This document shows positions 46,800 to 54,226 of a stretch of DNA of 56,774 nt, piece by piece; positions within the stretch are counted from its first letter, which is position 1; each line of letters starts with the position of its first letter. Below the pieces are notes generated by a model that saw only the letters and a list, made by a program, of their open reading frames with translations, ran no database searches and was not told the DNA's origin. Source of the DNA: Oscillospiraceae bacterium (GTDB lineage: Bacteria > Bacillota > Clostridia > Oscillospirales > Ruminococcaceae); the NCBI GenBank assembly GCA_017465665.1, contig JAFTVU010000013.1, positions 1 to 56,774 on the forward strand, in the 5' to 3' direction. The position numbers and the translations under genes are program-made.

Positions 46800-48305
46800 T
46801 TATCTCCTGAATACGTTATTCTTCTTTTTCTTCTGGGGCGCCATGCTTATCTTGCGGCGCTTGTTCAGCTCAGAAACACGTCTTTCGTGGCTCTTTCTGA
46901 TGGCTCTTGTGAAGATGAACAGGATAATGAGAAGCACCAGCGCACCAACCAGCAGCTTGAACTGAGTGGTGGAGATGATGTTCATTATCTTTTCCTTGTA
47001 GTACTCTGTCATATCCAGCTCAATGCGCTGTTCCGTGATGAGCGGAATGTTCGCCAGCACCTCGCCGTTCAGCTTCAGACGGAGGTTTGCAACAGCCATA
47101 TCCTTTTCAACGGGAGCTTCCAGCATCACCTCTGCCATATCTGTCTTGCCGTTGCCATTGGCGTCCTCACCTGTGATAACAGGCTCCAATATACGCTGGA
47201 TAGTGGAGCGGTCAAGGGACTTCGGAAGCAGAGTGTAATATTCCTCTGTTACGATTATTCCTACGGTATCAGCATCTTTCCCTTTATCCACCGCAACCTG
47301 AGTTATCTGCTCGTTCTTTTCAAGCACCTTGGTGTACTCAAATTCAGCAAACGCCCAGTCATACAGATTGATGTGATCTGTCACAGAAAGCTGGGTATCT
47401 GTAGGAGAGCCGTCCTCATTGCAGTATGGTGCGCCCATAGATACCACTATGTAGTGGAAGCCGTCCTTTTCTGCGGTGGTTACAAGGCAGCGCGTGCCGT
47501 ACTCAAACACAGAGGTATCATACAGACCGTTCTCCTGCACGAAATAGTATTTATCTATACTACCTGTCTTTACGCCGTGAACACCCTCGTAATAGTAATC
47601 GCTTGTGGGCTTCATCATAGCATTCGTATGGGTTATGTAATAACCATCGGGATTATATTCGTTTGCAGGCATCTCATAAGAATATGTATCGCATATCTCC
47701 ATGAAGAGGGGATAATTATCGATAGCATACTTCGTGATAAGGTACATATCGTAGGCTGTGGTGTAGTTATTGGGATCGAACAGGCCGTGAGCATTGGTGA
47801 AGTTTGTGTTCTTACAGCCTATCTCCTTAGCCTTATCATTCATCATCTGGACGAAATTCGGTATGCTTTCGCCACCGAGGTTATACGCAAGGATGTTTGC
47901 CGCCTCACAGCCTGAGGGAAGCATGAGTCCGTACAGCAGATGCATGTATGTGATGTTCGTCTGGCGCGGCTCTATCGCTGCATTGGACGGGCCCCAGAAA
48001 TTGGGGTTATCCTCGTTGAACTCATTAAAAGCAGTGTAAGGCACAAGAACATAAGAGCTGAAATCCTTGATCTCCTCCAGAGCAACCAGACAGGTCATGA
48101 TCTTTGTCAGCGATGCAGGATACATCTTCTCTTCCGCGTTCTTGGATACCACAACGATATCAGTATCTGTATTTACCATGTAGACTGCTTCACTGTTCAG
48201 CGCAAATTTCGGCGTAAAAGCCGCAGAAGCGTGCAGAGAAGCCGCAAAAGTCGTCCATAGTAAAATTATCGACATAAATAATGCAAATTTTTTAGCTTTT
48301 CGCAT
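46800..48305 (-). CDS. D-alanyl-D-alanine carboxypeptidase (peptidase S11)
   Basis: 501 residues. A signal peptide (residues 1-28) precedes the S11 domain: SxxK as S65-L-T-K68 and KTG at 246-248. The middle motif, normally SxN, reads S131-G-C133. A C-terminal membrane helix at about 454-472 and a basic tail (RRKISMAPQKKKKN) anchor it inside-out, as in clostridial DacF-like proteins. It trims peptidoglycan pentapeptides at the cell surface. Confidence 0.88.
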   Translation of the reverse strand: MRKAKKFALFMSIILLWTTFAASLHASAAFTPKFALNSEAVYMVNTDTDIVVVSKNAEEKMYPASLTKIMTCLVALEEIKDFSSYVLVPYTAFNEFNEDNPNFWGPSNAAIEPRQTNITYMHLLYGLMLPSGCEAANILAYNLGGESIPNFVQMMNDKAKEIGCKNTNFTNAHGLFDPNNYTTAYDMYLITKYAIDNYPLFMEICDTYSYEMPANEYNPDGYYITHTNAMMKPTSDYYYEGVHGVKTGSIDKYYFVQENGLYDTSVFEYGTRCLVTTAEKDGFHYIVVSMGAPYCNEDGSPTDTQLSVTDHINLYDWAFAEFEYTKVLEKNEQITQVAVDKGKDADTVGIIVTEEYYTLLPKSLDRSTIQRILEPVITGEDANGNGKTDMAEVMLEAPVEKDMAVANLRLKLNGEVLANIPLITEQRIELDMTEYYKEKIMNIISTTQFKLLVGALVLLIILFIFTRAIRKSHERRVSELNKRRKISMAPQKKKKNNVFRR

Positions 48306-48366
48306 ATAGACAAATCCCCCTTAATGCGGTATTATATATATTAGGTGTTTTTATCCCCATGTAACT

Positions 48367-48396
48367 ATTATATCAAATTACATGGACGATTGTAAA
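48367..48396 (-). promoter_or_regulatory. Promoter of the D,D-carboxypeptidase gene
   Basis: On the minus strand TTTACA (48396-48391), 18-bp spacer, TATAAT (48372-48367). It gives a leader of about 55 nt. Confidence 0.6.
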
Positions 48397-48458
48397 GACC
48401 TTTTGCGAAATTGTAACCAATTTGTTAATTATTGCAGGAAAACAAAGGAATTTCACTT

Positions 48459-49169
48459 ATGATCTACATAACAGGAGATATCCACGGCGATCTCTCGCGT
48501 TTTAAAGACCCTATGCTGAAAAAGCTCAAGAAGCAGGATGCGCTCATAATATGCGGCGATTTCGGCTTTATCTGGGACGGAAGCCCGAACGAAAAGAAGC
48601 TGCTAAAAAAGATCGGCAGGATGCGCTGCAATGTGCTGTTCGTTGAGGGCTCGCATGAGAATTACGATCTGCTGGAGCAATACGAGACCGAGGAATGGTG
48701 CGGCGGAAAGACCCGACACATCAGCGGCAGATTAAGACAGCTGATGCGCGGTCAGGTGTATGAGATCGCAGAAAAGACGGTATTTGCATTCGGCGGCGGC
48801 CAGAGTGATGAGAGCATGGAGCTCATCGAGGGTCAGAACTGGTGGCAGCGTGAAATGCCCTCCGAGGAGGAGCTTTCCGAGGGTGTGAAAAATCTCGAAA
48901 AGGCAGGCAACAAGGTGGATCTTGTAGTCACCTATGAGCCGCCCGCAAAGCTGCACGACTTCATCAACGGCAGTACGGACGCTATCGTGAACAGCGTCAA
49001 TACATATCTGAACGACGTGTACGAAAATACCGAGTTCAGCAAATGGTTCTTCGGCAAGCTTCATCTCAACAAGCTGATACCTCCGAAGTACCATGCGGTG
49101 TATGATAAGATCGTCATCGCAGACTCTACAAAGATCAAAAAGAAAAAAGCAAAGAAAGAGGTAAAATAA
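48459..49169 (+). CDS. Metallophosphoesterase-fold protein with altered metal ligands
   Basis: 236 residues from ATG 48459 (AAAGGAA upstream). Motif I is intact (GDIHGD, Asp7/His9) and so is motif II (CGDFG, Asp34). Motif III reads GSHEN (65-66) for the usual GNHEN, motif IV reads VTYEPP (Tyr159 for His), and the last motif reads GKLH (Lys200, His202) for GHxH. These three changes are at positions that bind metal or phosphate in calcineurin-like phosphoesterases, so activity is doubtful or altered. The stop precedes the next gene by one base. Confidence 0.85.
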   Translation: MIYITGDIHGDLSRFKDPMLKKLKKQDALIICGDFGFIWDGSPNEKKLLKKIGRMRCNVLFVEGSHENYDLLEQYETEEWCGGKTRHISGRLRQLMRGQVYEIAEKTVFAFGGGQSDESMELIEGQNWWQREMPSEEELSEGVKNLEKAGNKVDLVVTYEPPAKLHDFINGSTDAIVNSVNTYLNDVYENTEFSKWFFGKLHLNKLIPPKYHAVYDKIVIADSTKIKKKKAKKEVK

Positions 49170-49170
49170 C

Positions 49171-49407
49171 ATGGCAGAACTGAAATTTGAGATCACAAAG
49201 GAGCTCGGCGTTATCTCTGAGAACGCAAAGGGCTGGACAAAGGAACTGAACATGGTAAGCTGGAACGACAATGACCCCAAGTTCGATATCCGTGAATGGT
49301 CTCCCGATCACACCCGCATGAGCAAGGGCATTACACTGACAGAGGAAGAGATGCAGCAGCTCGTTGAGCTGTTCAACGCCCGCGACGAAGAGGACAGCTT
49401 TGAGTAA
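49171..49407 (+). CDS. PC4/YdbC-like ssDNA-binding protein
   Basis: 78 residues. Pattern LKFEITKELGVIS...GWTKELNMVSWND...KFDIREWSPDHTRMSKGITLTEEE matches the bacterial YdbC family, small homologues of the transcription coactivator PC4 that bind single-stranded DNA as dimers. Translated by coupling to the metallophosphoesterase gene (1-bp gap). Its last 29 codons, from 49321, are repeated twice downstream. Confidence 0.85.
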   Translation: MAELKFEITKELGVISENAKGWTKELNMVSWNDNDPKFDIREWSPDHTRMSKGITLTEEEMQQLVELFNARDEEDSFE

Positions 49408-49420
49408 TGCCCGCAGCGAA

Positions 49421-49507
49421 GCAGACGTAATGGTTTCGCGAAGCGAAATCGATTTTTCTTAAAGGAAAATCGAAATGAAGTCTGCGCCTGTGTAAGCGAA
49501 GCGTCAC
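49421..49507 (+). repeat. Multi-hairpin repeat, copy B
   Basis: Outer stem gcagac (49421-49426) / gtctgc (49480-49485), hairpin 1 tttcgc-gaa-gcgaaa (49434-49448), hairpin 2 at 49450-49472 (all paired, with a T-A pair where copy C has C-G), and a decayed hairpin 3 (49490-49507). Confidence 0.85.
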
Positions 49508-49510
49508 CGG

Positions 49511-49597
49511 AGCAAGGGCATTACGCTGACAGAGGAAGAAATGCAGCAGCTCGTTGAACTGTTCAACGCCCGCGACGAAGAAGACAGCTTTGAGTAA
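49511..49597 (+). pseudogene. Second copy of the ydbC-like 3' end
   Basis: 29 in-frame codons ending in TAA, with no start codon or ribosome binding site of its own. It differs from the gene at 4 positions, all third-codon and synonymous (ACA to ACG, three GAG to GAA). Confidence 0.85.
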
Positions 49598-49610
49598 TGC
49601 CCGCAGCGAA

Positions 49611-49697
49611 GCAGACGTAATGGTTTCGCGAAGCGAAATCGATTTTCCTTAAGGGAAAATCGAAATGAAGTCTGCACCTGTGTAAGCGAAGCGTCAC
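49611..49697 (+). repeat. Multi-hairpin repeat, copy C
   Basis: 190 bp after copy B. Same outer stem (49611-49616 / 49670-49675) and hairpin 1; hairpin 2 (49640-49662) is perfect, with C-G where copy B has T-A. The linker to hairpin 3 differs by one base. Confidence 0.85.
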
Positions 49698-49700
49698 CGG

Positions 49701-49787
49701 AGCAAGGGCATTACACTGACAGAGGAAGAGATGCAGCAGCTCGTTGAGCTGTTCAATGCCCGTGACGAAGAGGACAGCTTTGAGTAA
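49701..49787 (+). pseudogene. Third copy of the ydbC-like 3' end
   Basis: 29 codons and TAA, no start. Differs from the gene at two positions, both synonymous (AAC to AAT, CGC to CGT). It is followed by the terminator that presumably belonged to the original gene, so it may be the ancestral 3' end. Confidence 0.85.
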
Positions 49788-49803
49788 TACATAACATACA
49801 CGC

Positions 49804-49834
49804 AAAAAGACACGGTCAGTCCGTGTCTTTTTTT
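49804..49834 (+). terminator. Terminator after the tandem array
   Basis: 12-bp stem aaaaagacacgg / ccgtgtcttttt with 5-nt loop and a T-run. The remaining sequence to 49889 has no ORF. Confidence 0.9.
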
Positions 49835-49889
49835 GTTTTTACGGCGTAGCTTTGCAATCTCCGCCACCAATCCCTTAACCGCGCCCATG

Positions 49890-49976
49890 GCAAACGGAGC
49901 GGTTTTGCGAAGCAAAATGAGTTTTCCTTAAGGGAAAACTCAAGTGTAGTTTGCAGGGTGACCGCTTTGCGGTCAC
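49890..49976 (+). repeat. Multi-hairpin repeat, copy D, in the asnB leader
   Basis: Outer stem gcaaac (49890-49895) / gtttgc (49949-49954), hairpin 1 ttttgc-gaa-gcaaaa (49903-49917), hairpin 2 at 49919-49941 and hairpin 3 gtgaccgc-ttt-gcggtcac (49958-49976). TATAAT at 49982-49987 follows directly, and GTGACC at 49958 is 18 bp before it, so the repeat may provide a -35 box. Confidence 0.85.
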
Positions 49977-50020
49977 TCGCATATAATGTCTCAGACCTAC
50001 TATGAAAGGAGTTGCATTAT

Positions 50021-51436
50021 ATGTGTGGAATAGCAGGCTGGGTAGATTTCGGACGTGATATGCGCCGCGAACAGAAGATAATGTCGGAGATGAGTGCAGT
50101 GCTTGCGCCGAGAGGCCCTGACGCCTCGGGTGAATACTCGGACAGCACGGCATATCTCGTTCACCGCAGGCTCATTGTAGTAGACCCCGAAAACGGCAGG
50201 CAGCCCATGAGCGCAGGAGACCTCACACTCGTATACAACGGTGAGCTGTACAACACCGAGGAACTGCGTACAGAGCTGATATCCCGAGGTATGAGCTTCA
50301 ACGGGCACTCGGATACCGAGGTAGTACTTAAATGCTTTATGGAATACGGCGAGGACTGCGCGTCAAAATTCAACGGCATCTTTGCCTTTGCCGTGTGGGA
50401 CAGCAGAAAGCGTCGGCTGTTTCTCTGCCGTGACAGGATAGGCGTAAAGCCACTCTTTTATTCATTTGCGGCAGGCGGTATCGCATTTGCAAGCGAGATC
50501 AAATCGCTGCTGAAAAATCCTCATATCAGACCTGTCATCAACGCGGAGGGCGTGATGGACATCATGCTGATGGGTCCTGCCAAAAGAGTAGGCGGCGGTG
50601 TATTCCGTGATATCTCCGAAATACCTCCTGCTTGCTGTGCATGGTTTGACGAGGATGGCTTCACGCTCTCCCGTTACTGGGAACTGAAAGCCGCCCCGCA
50701 CACCGAGAACTTTGAAGAGACCTCCGCCCATGTGCGTGAGCTCATCACAGACTCCGTAAAACGACAGCTCATCAGCGATGTGCCGCTGTGCTGCTTCCTT
50801 TCGGGTGGTCTGGACAGCAGCGTTATCTCCGCCATTGCCGCTGAGGAGTTCAGAAAGCGCGGTGAGCAGCTTCACACATGGTCGATAGACTACAAGGATA
50901 ATCACAGGAACTTCAAAGCGAGCTCCTTTCAGCCCGATGAGGACGCACCGTGGATAGTGCGCATGGCAGAGCATATCGGCTCGCTGCATACAGATGTGGT
51001 ACTGGATACACCCGCACTTACAGCGGCTCTGGATGATGCTGTGCTCGCCCGTGATCTCCCTGGAATGGCGGATGTGGACAGCTCACTGTACCTGTTCTGT
51101 AAAGAGATCAAAAAGCAGTTCCCTGTTGCGCTTTCAGGAGAATGCGCGGATGAGATCTTCGGCGGATATCCGTGGTACCACCGCATGGATGTGCTGTTCT
51201 ATGACGGCTTCCCGTGGTCTGTGGCAGTTCCCGAAAGAGCCGCTCTGATGCGCATGAATATAAGCTCTGCAGAGGCCGAAGCACACGTCCGCACGGCATA
51301 CGATGAGTGCCTGTCACACACGGCTTACCTTGACGGTGAAAGCCCCGAGGACCGCCGCATGCGCGAGATGTACCACCTCAACCTTGATTATTTCATGGCA
51401 ACGCTTCTTGAAAATAGTGATACAAAGGTAATTTAA
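50021..51436 (+). pseudogene. asnB: Asparagine synthetase B, 3'-truncated
   Basis: 471 residues from ATG 50021 (AAAGGAG upstream); intact enzymes have about 610. The glutaminase domain (Cys2 nucleophile, MCGIAGW) and the ATP pyrophosphatase loop SGGLDSS (261-267) are present. The similarity ends at DYFMATLLE near residue 464, where the normal protein continues KDRMSM; instead the frame reads NSDTKVI and stops. Roughly 140 C-terminal residues of the synthetase domain are missing, so it cannot make asparagine unless rescued. The break coincides with the start of the accessory island. Confidence 0.85.
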
Positions 51437-51440
51437 TAAG

Positions 51441-51473
51441 AAAAATGGTTCAACTGAGGTTGAGCCATTTTTT
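51441..51473 (+). terminator. Terminator at the island boundary
   Basis: 14-bp stem aaaaatggttcaac / gttgagccattttt with one G-U pair and a T-run, just past the asnB break. It was probably carried by the inserted DNA. Confidence 0.85.
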
Positions 51474-51549
51474 ATGCTTAAAAAAGATAAGAGGGTAGTT
51501 ATATTTTATATATCAAAAACAGATGAATAAAATGTAAAAAAAGGACTTT

Positions 51550-51577
51550 AATTGAACAGAAACAAGGTTGTTCAATT
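51550..51577. promoter_or_regulatory. Inverted repeat upstream of the recombinase
   Basis: Perfect 9-bp arms aattgaaca / tgttcaatt separated by 10 bp, 39 bp before the start codon. It could be an operator, a recombinase-binding (res/att-like) site or a leader hairpin. Confidence 0.5.
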
Positions 51578-51615
51578 AGGGTGTAGCCAAAATCAACAGA
51601 TGTAGGAGGTCTATT

Positions 51616-52185
51616 ATGAAAGTAGCTTATGTAAGAGTAAGTACAGTTGAGCAGAACGAGGCTAGACAGGTGGAGGCACTGAAAGTCTATGGTATCGAGA
51701 AATGGTTTATCGAGAAAACCAGTGGCAAGGACACCAACAGAGCCGAGTTCCAGAGTATGATGAATTACGTCCGAGAGGGCGATACAGTGTACATACTGGA
51801 TTTCTCCCGATTGACAAGGAGCGTTAGCGACCTGCTCCACACCATTGAGGAACTTGACCGCAAGGGTGTGAAACTGGTATCACTGAAAGAAAATCTTGAT
51901 ACAAATACCAATACTGGCAGGTTGATATTAACGATTATAGGTGCGATAAATGAATTTGAAAGACAGAATATCCTTGAAAGACAGCGTGAGGGTATCGCCC
52001 TTGCCAAGGCAAAGGGAGTTTATAAAGGCAGACAGCCGAACAAATATGACGATGATTTATTGAGAGAAGTCCTTATCGGCATCGAGAGCAAAACAATGTC
52101 CGTGTCAGAGGCTTCACGAAGATTGGGTGTTACTCGTGCAACAGTGTATAATCTTTTGAAAAGAAACGGTACATCATCTTATTAA
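51616..52185 (+). CDS. Serine recombinase (resolvase/invertase type)
   Basis: 189 residues. Resolvase N-terminal catalytic domain with Ser9 in YVRVST, then the conserved EKTSGKD and DFSRLTRS blocks, and a C-terminal helix-turn-helix from about 145 (MSVSEASRRLGVTRATVYNLL). This is the small Tn3-resolvase/DNA invertase class, not the large integrase class. AGGAGG precedes the start. It could resolve or invert DNA, or mobilise the island; targets are not identifiable here. Confidence 0.93.
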   Translation: MKVAYVRVSTVEQNEARQVEALKVYGIEKWFIEKTSGKDTNRAEFQSMMNYVREGDTVYILDFSRLTRSVSDLLHTIEELDRKGVKLVSLKENLDTNTNTGRLILTIIGAINEFERQNILERQREGIALAKAKGVYKGRQPNKYDDDLLREVLIGIESKTMSVSEASRRLGVTRATVYNLLKRNGTSSY

Positions 52186-52262
52186 ATTTAATAATCGTGT
52201 CCGTATACATTCTTGTTATATAGGTTTTGTAATTGAAAAATTACGAAAAACTTATGAAAGGA

Positions 52263-52281
52263 TACCGACATATAGTCGGTA
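52263..52281 (+). other. Hairpin in the leader of the first HNH-like gene
   Basis: Stem taccgac / gtcggta with loop atata, 14 bp before the ATG at 52295 and directly after GAAAGGA; it could sequester the ribosome binding site. Confidence 0.45.
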
Positions 52282-52294
52282 ACGGTGATTTGCT

Positions 52295-52972
52295 ATGCAG
52301 ATACTAACAACAGCAAAGCTACACAGGCTTCTCCCCACAGGACAGATGACACGATTGGTGAGCTTCAAGGAGTTCAAGAAGTACCACCAAGAATATCCCA
52401 TGACAAACTGCCCCACTTTTGAAAGGGTCATTGCAGAGATAGATGATGTCGATGTAACAAAGTCTATGGTGAGCATCTACTTTGATGATGGTTCGTCTAT
52501 GAATATCTTCTATGACGGATATTATGAGAGGTACAACAGGTCAGGCAAATGCCAGAGTACAGGCGGCACAGGTACTATGAGAGGTATCAACTGGAAAAAT
52601 CATCATCTGCAGATAAGGATCTACGGCAAAGCAATTCTTCTGGAAAGACTGGTTGCGGTCTGCTGTGATATCTTCAATGATACAATGCCGCTGTCATATA
52701 ACGGTCTGGTGGCAAATGTCATGGACGGTACAGGGTCGCTGAAAACAGCAGAGTGGTTTAACTGTCCCCTGAATATCGAGCCTGATAACATCGAATGGTG
52801 TTCGTTCAGCGGTAATTCATCACACGGATGGTTAAGCAAGCGGTTATATAAAATAACCCATCATGTTTACAGATTTAGTGCTGAGGATGCTAAATTGGCT
52901 GATGTCATGAGAAACGGCAACAAGCAGATGATAACCGATTATTGCAACAGCAGTCTGTACAGAGTAGATTAA
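52295..52972 (+). CDS. HNH-related protein with altered active site (paralogue 1)
   Basis: 225 residues. It parallels NUMOD4-HNH homing endonucleases in outline: GYYERYNRSGKC (75-86) for the sheet with Tyr-x-Ile-x-x-x-Gly, then the second domain with LLERLVAVCCDI (116-127), ANVMDGTGS (140-148) and NIEWCS (165-170). In true HNH enzymes these read HRLVA, NHxDGN and NLEWCT; here both histidines are replaced (Glu for the first, Val for the second). So it looks like an HNH fold that has lost or changed the cleavage site. It is 52 bp upstream of its paralogue. Confidence 0.55.
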   Translation: MQILTTAKLHRLLPTGQMTRLVSFKEFKKYHQEYPMTNCPTFERVIAEIDDVDVTKSMVSIYFDDGSSMNIFYDGYYERYNRSGKCQSTGGTGTMRGINWKNHHLQIRIYGKAILLERLVAVCCDIFNDTMPLSYNGLVANVMDGTGSLKTAEWFNCPLNIEPDNIEWCSFSGNSSHGWLSKRLYKITHHVYRFSAEDAKLADVMRNGNKQMITDYCNSSLYRVD

Positions 52973-53023
52973 GTGTAATCGGTGTGGTGGGTGGGTATTT
53001 AAGAAACAGAAAGGAAGATTATC

Positions 53024-53683
53024 ATGAGAAAGCTTACAGCCAGAGAGTTTAACAGCTGTCTGTGTCCTGAGGCAAGAACACAGATAGTAGATTTCAAGAC
53101 CTTTAAGAAATGGCACACACGAACAAAGTCGGCAAGTATAGAGTGCTTTTTCTCGCAAATAGAAAGAGTGACCCAGTGCAAAGACCACATTACAGCAAGG
53201 TTTACAAGCGGAACGGTCATAAAGGCTTATTTCGGCGGCTACTATGAGAGGATAGACCCGAACGGAAAAATTATAGTCAAGGGTGATTCCAAATCCAAAT
53301 GTATCGACAGCAATCATATCCGCATATTTGTTAAGGGCGGCAGTGTTCCGTTGGAGTTGTTTATAGCTGTATGCTCGGATATCATGAGGAATGAAATGCC
53401 GCTGTCATATAAGGGTTGGACGGCAAATGTTATGGATGGCTCGGGTTCTGTGGATAACGCAAAGCAACTGGGAATATGTCCTAATTTTCACCCTGATAAT
53501 ATCGAGTGGTGCTTGTACGCTGACGGCAATACTCATGAGGGAATGGCAAGGCTCATATTTCATCTGACAAAAAGAGTTTACAGGTTCAGTGCAAATGACA
53601 GAAAGCTTCGGGAAGTTGCACAGACAGCCAGTCCAGAGGTTTTGAGAAGATTTTGTGATGAGAGATTGGATGTTGTAAAATGA
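53024..53683 (+). CDS. HNH-related protein with altered active site (paralogue 2)
   Basis: 219 residues, homologous to the previous gene over most of its length. Shared blocks are FKxFKKxH (24-31), GYYER, MPLSYxGxxANVMDGxGS (125-142), PDNIEWC (157-163) and VYRFSAxDxKL. The second HNH-type segment again lacks the histidine. The N-terminus is clearly different, and there is no signal peptide. Tandem duplication inside the island is likely. Unknown function; a DNA-binding or inhibitory role is possible. Confidence 0.55.
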   Translation: MRKLTAREFNSCLCPEARTQIVDFKTFKKWHTRTKSASIECFFSQIERVTQCKDHITARFTSGTVIKAYFGGYYERIDPNGKIIVKGDSKSKCIDSNHIRIFVKGGSVPLELFIAVCSDIMRNEMPLSYKGWTANVMDGSGSVDNAKQLGICPNFHPDNIEWCLYADGNTHEGMARLIFHLTKRVYRFSANDRKLREVAQTASPEVLRRFCDERLDVVK

Positions 53684-53691
53684 GTTTTAAA

Positions 53692-53775
53692 GGGGTTTAT
53701 TAAAGGGTTTGTGGTTTGATAGGGTTAGGATATGGGTTTGATGTAAAAAGGGCTAAAATGAGGGGTTTTCGGGGG
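53692..53775 (+). repeat. G-run array with iteron-like GGGTTT units
   Basis: Seven runs of three or more G at 53692, 53705, 53722, 53734, 53750, 53762 and 53771, spaced 9-17 bp, mostly as GGGTTT. The strand carries almost no C. Candidates are a G-quadruplex, a protein-binding iteron cluster or a replication/transfer origin. Noncoding on both strands as far as I can see. Confidence 0.55.
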
Positions 53776-53857
53776 TGTTTTGATGAAAAAATATATGTGG
53801 GTTATTAAGATTTATTAAATTCGGGATTATCAAATTTGATAAGGGGAGTAAGTATAC

Positions 53858-54226
53858 ATGAATGAACTTTTGGAGATACAGGAAAAGCTGAACATGGTAG
53901 TTCAGCTTTGTAAGGCAAATATGAAGTTGAGCAAAAACATGGTGGAGTATATCTCCAACAGCAGTATGAACACCGACAAGAAGATTGAAAGTGTCGGTCG
54001 TAAGGTTGACGAGCTGAAAGACCTCGCCAAGAAAGCGGACAAGCGGAAAGTGCCTGAAATCCATGTTTATACCGATGAGGAGTTATATAAGCTGAAAAAA
54101 ACAATGAGTTGGAAACAGCTAAACCAGAAAACAGGTATTCCGCTCTCTACCCTGCAGTACAGGCACAAGCGGTATGTGAAAGAGACTATGGATTTCGAGT
54201 ATGAGGAGGATGAGGTCAATCCCTGA
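53858..54226 (+). CDS. Coiled-coil protein with C-terminal HTH
   Basis: 122 residues. Residues 1-65 are helical and heptad-rich (IQEKLNMVVQLCKAN, KKIESVGRKVDELKDLAKKA), and residues 75-105 form a likely helix-turn-helix (YTDEELYKLKKTMSWKQL, KTGIPLSTLQYRHKRY). It could be a small DNA-binding oligomer. Ends 11 bp inside the convergent XRE gene. Accessory gene with no recognised family. Confidence 0.7.
   Translation: MNELLEIQEKLNMVVQLCKANMKLSKNMVEYISNSSMNTDKKIESVGRKVDELKDLAKKADKRKVPEIHVYTDEELYKLKKTMSWKQLNQKTGIPLSTLQYRHKRYVKETMDFEYEEDEVNP

Larger units (their letters stand above)
49321..49787 (+). repeat. 190-bp tandem array carrying the ydbC-like 3' end
   Basis: Unit starts at 49321, 49511 and 49701, exactly 190 bp apart, giving 2.5 copies. 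Each unit has the last 87 bp of the ydbC-like gene and ~103 bp of structured repeat; the third copy ends after the stop codon and runs into a terminator. The unit is not a multiple of 3, so copies cannot be read as one protein. Confidence 0.93.

Noticed and set aside
49321-49787. CRISPR array
   Set aside because: Repeat unit is 190 bp, mostly gene fragment and hairpins, with only 2.5 copies, no short repeat-spacer pattern and no cas gene.
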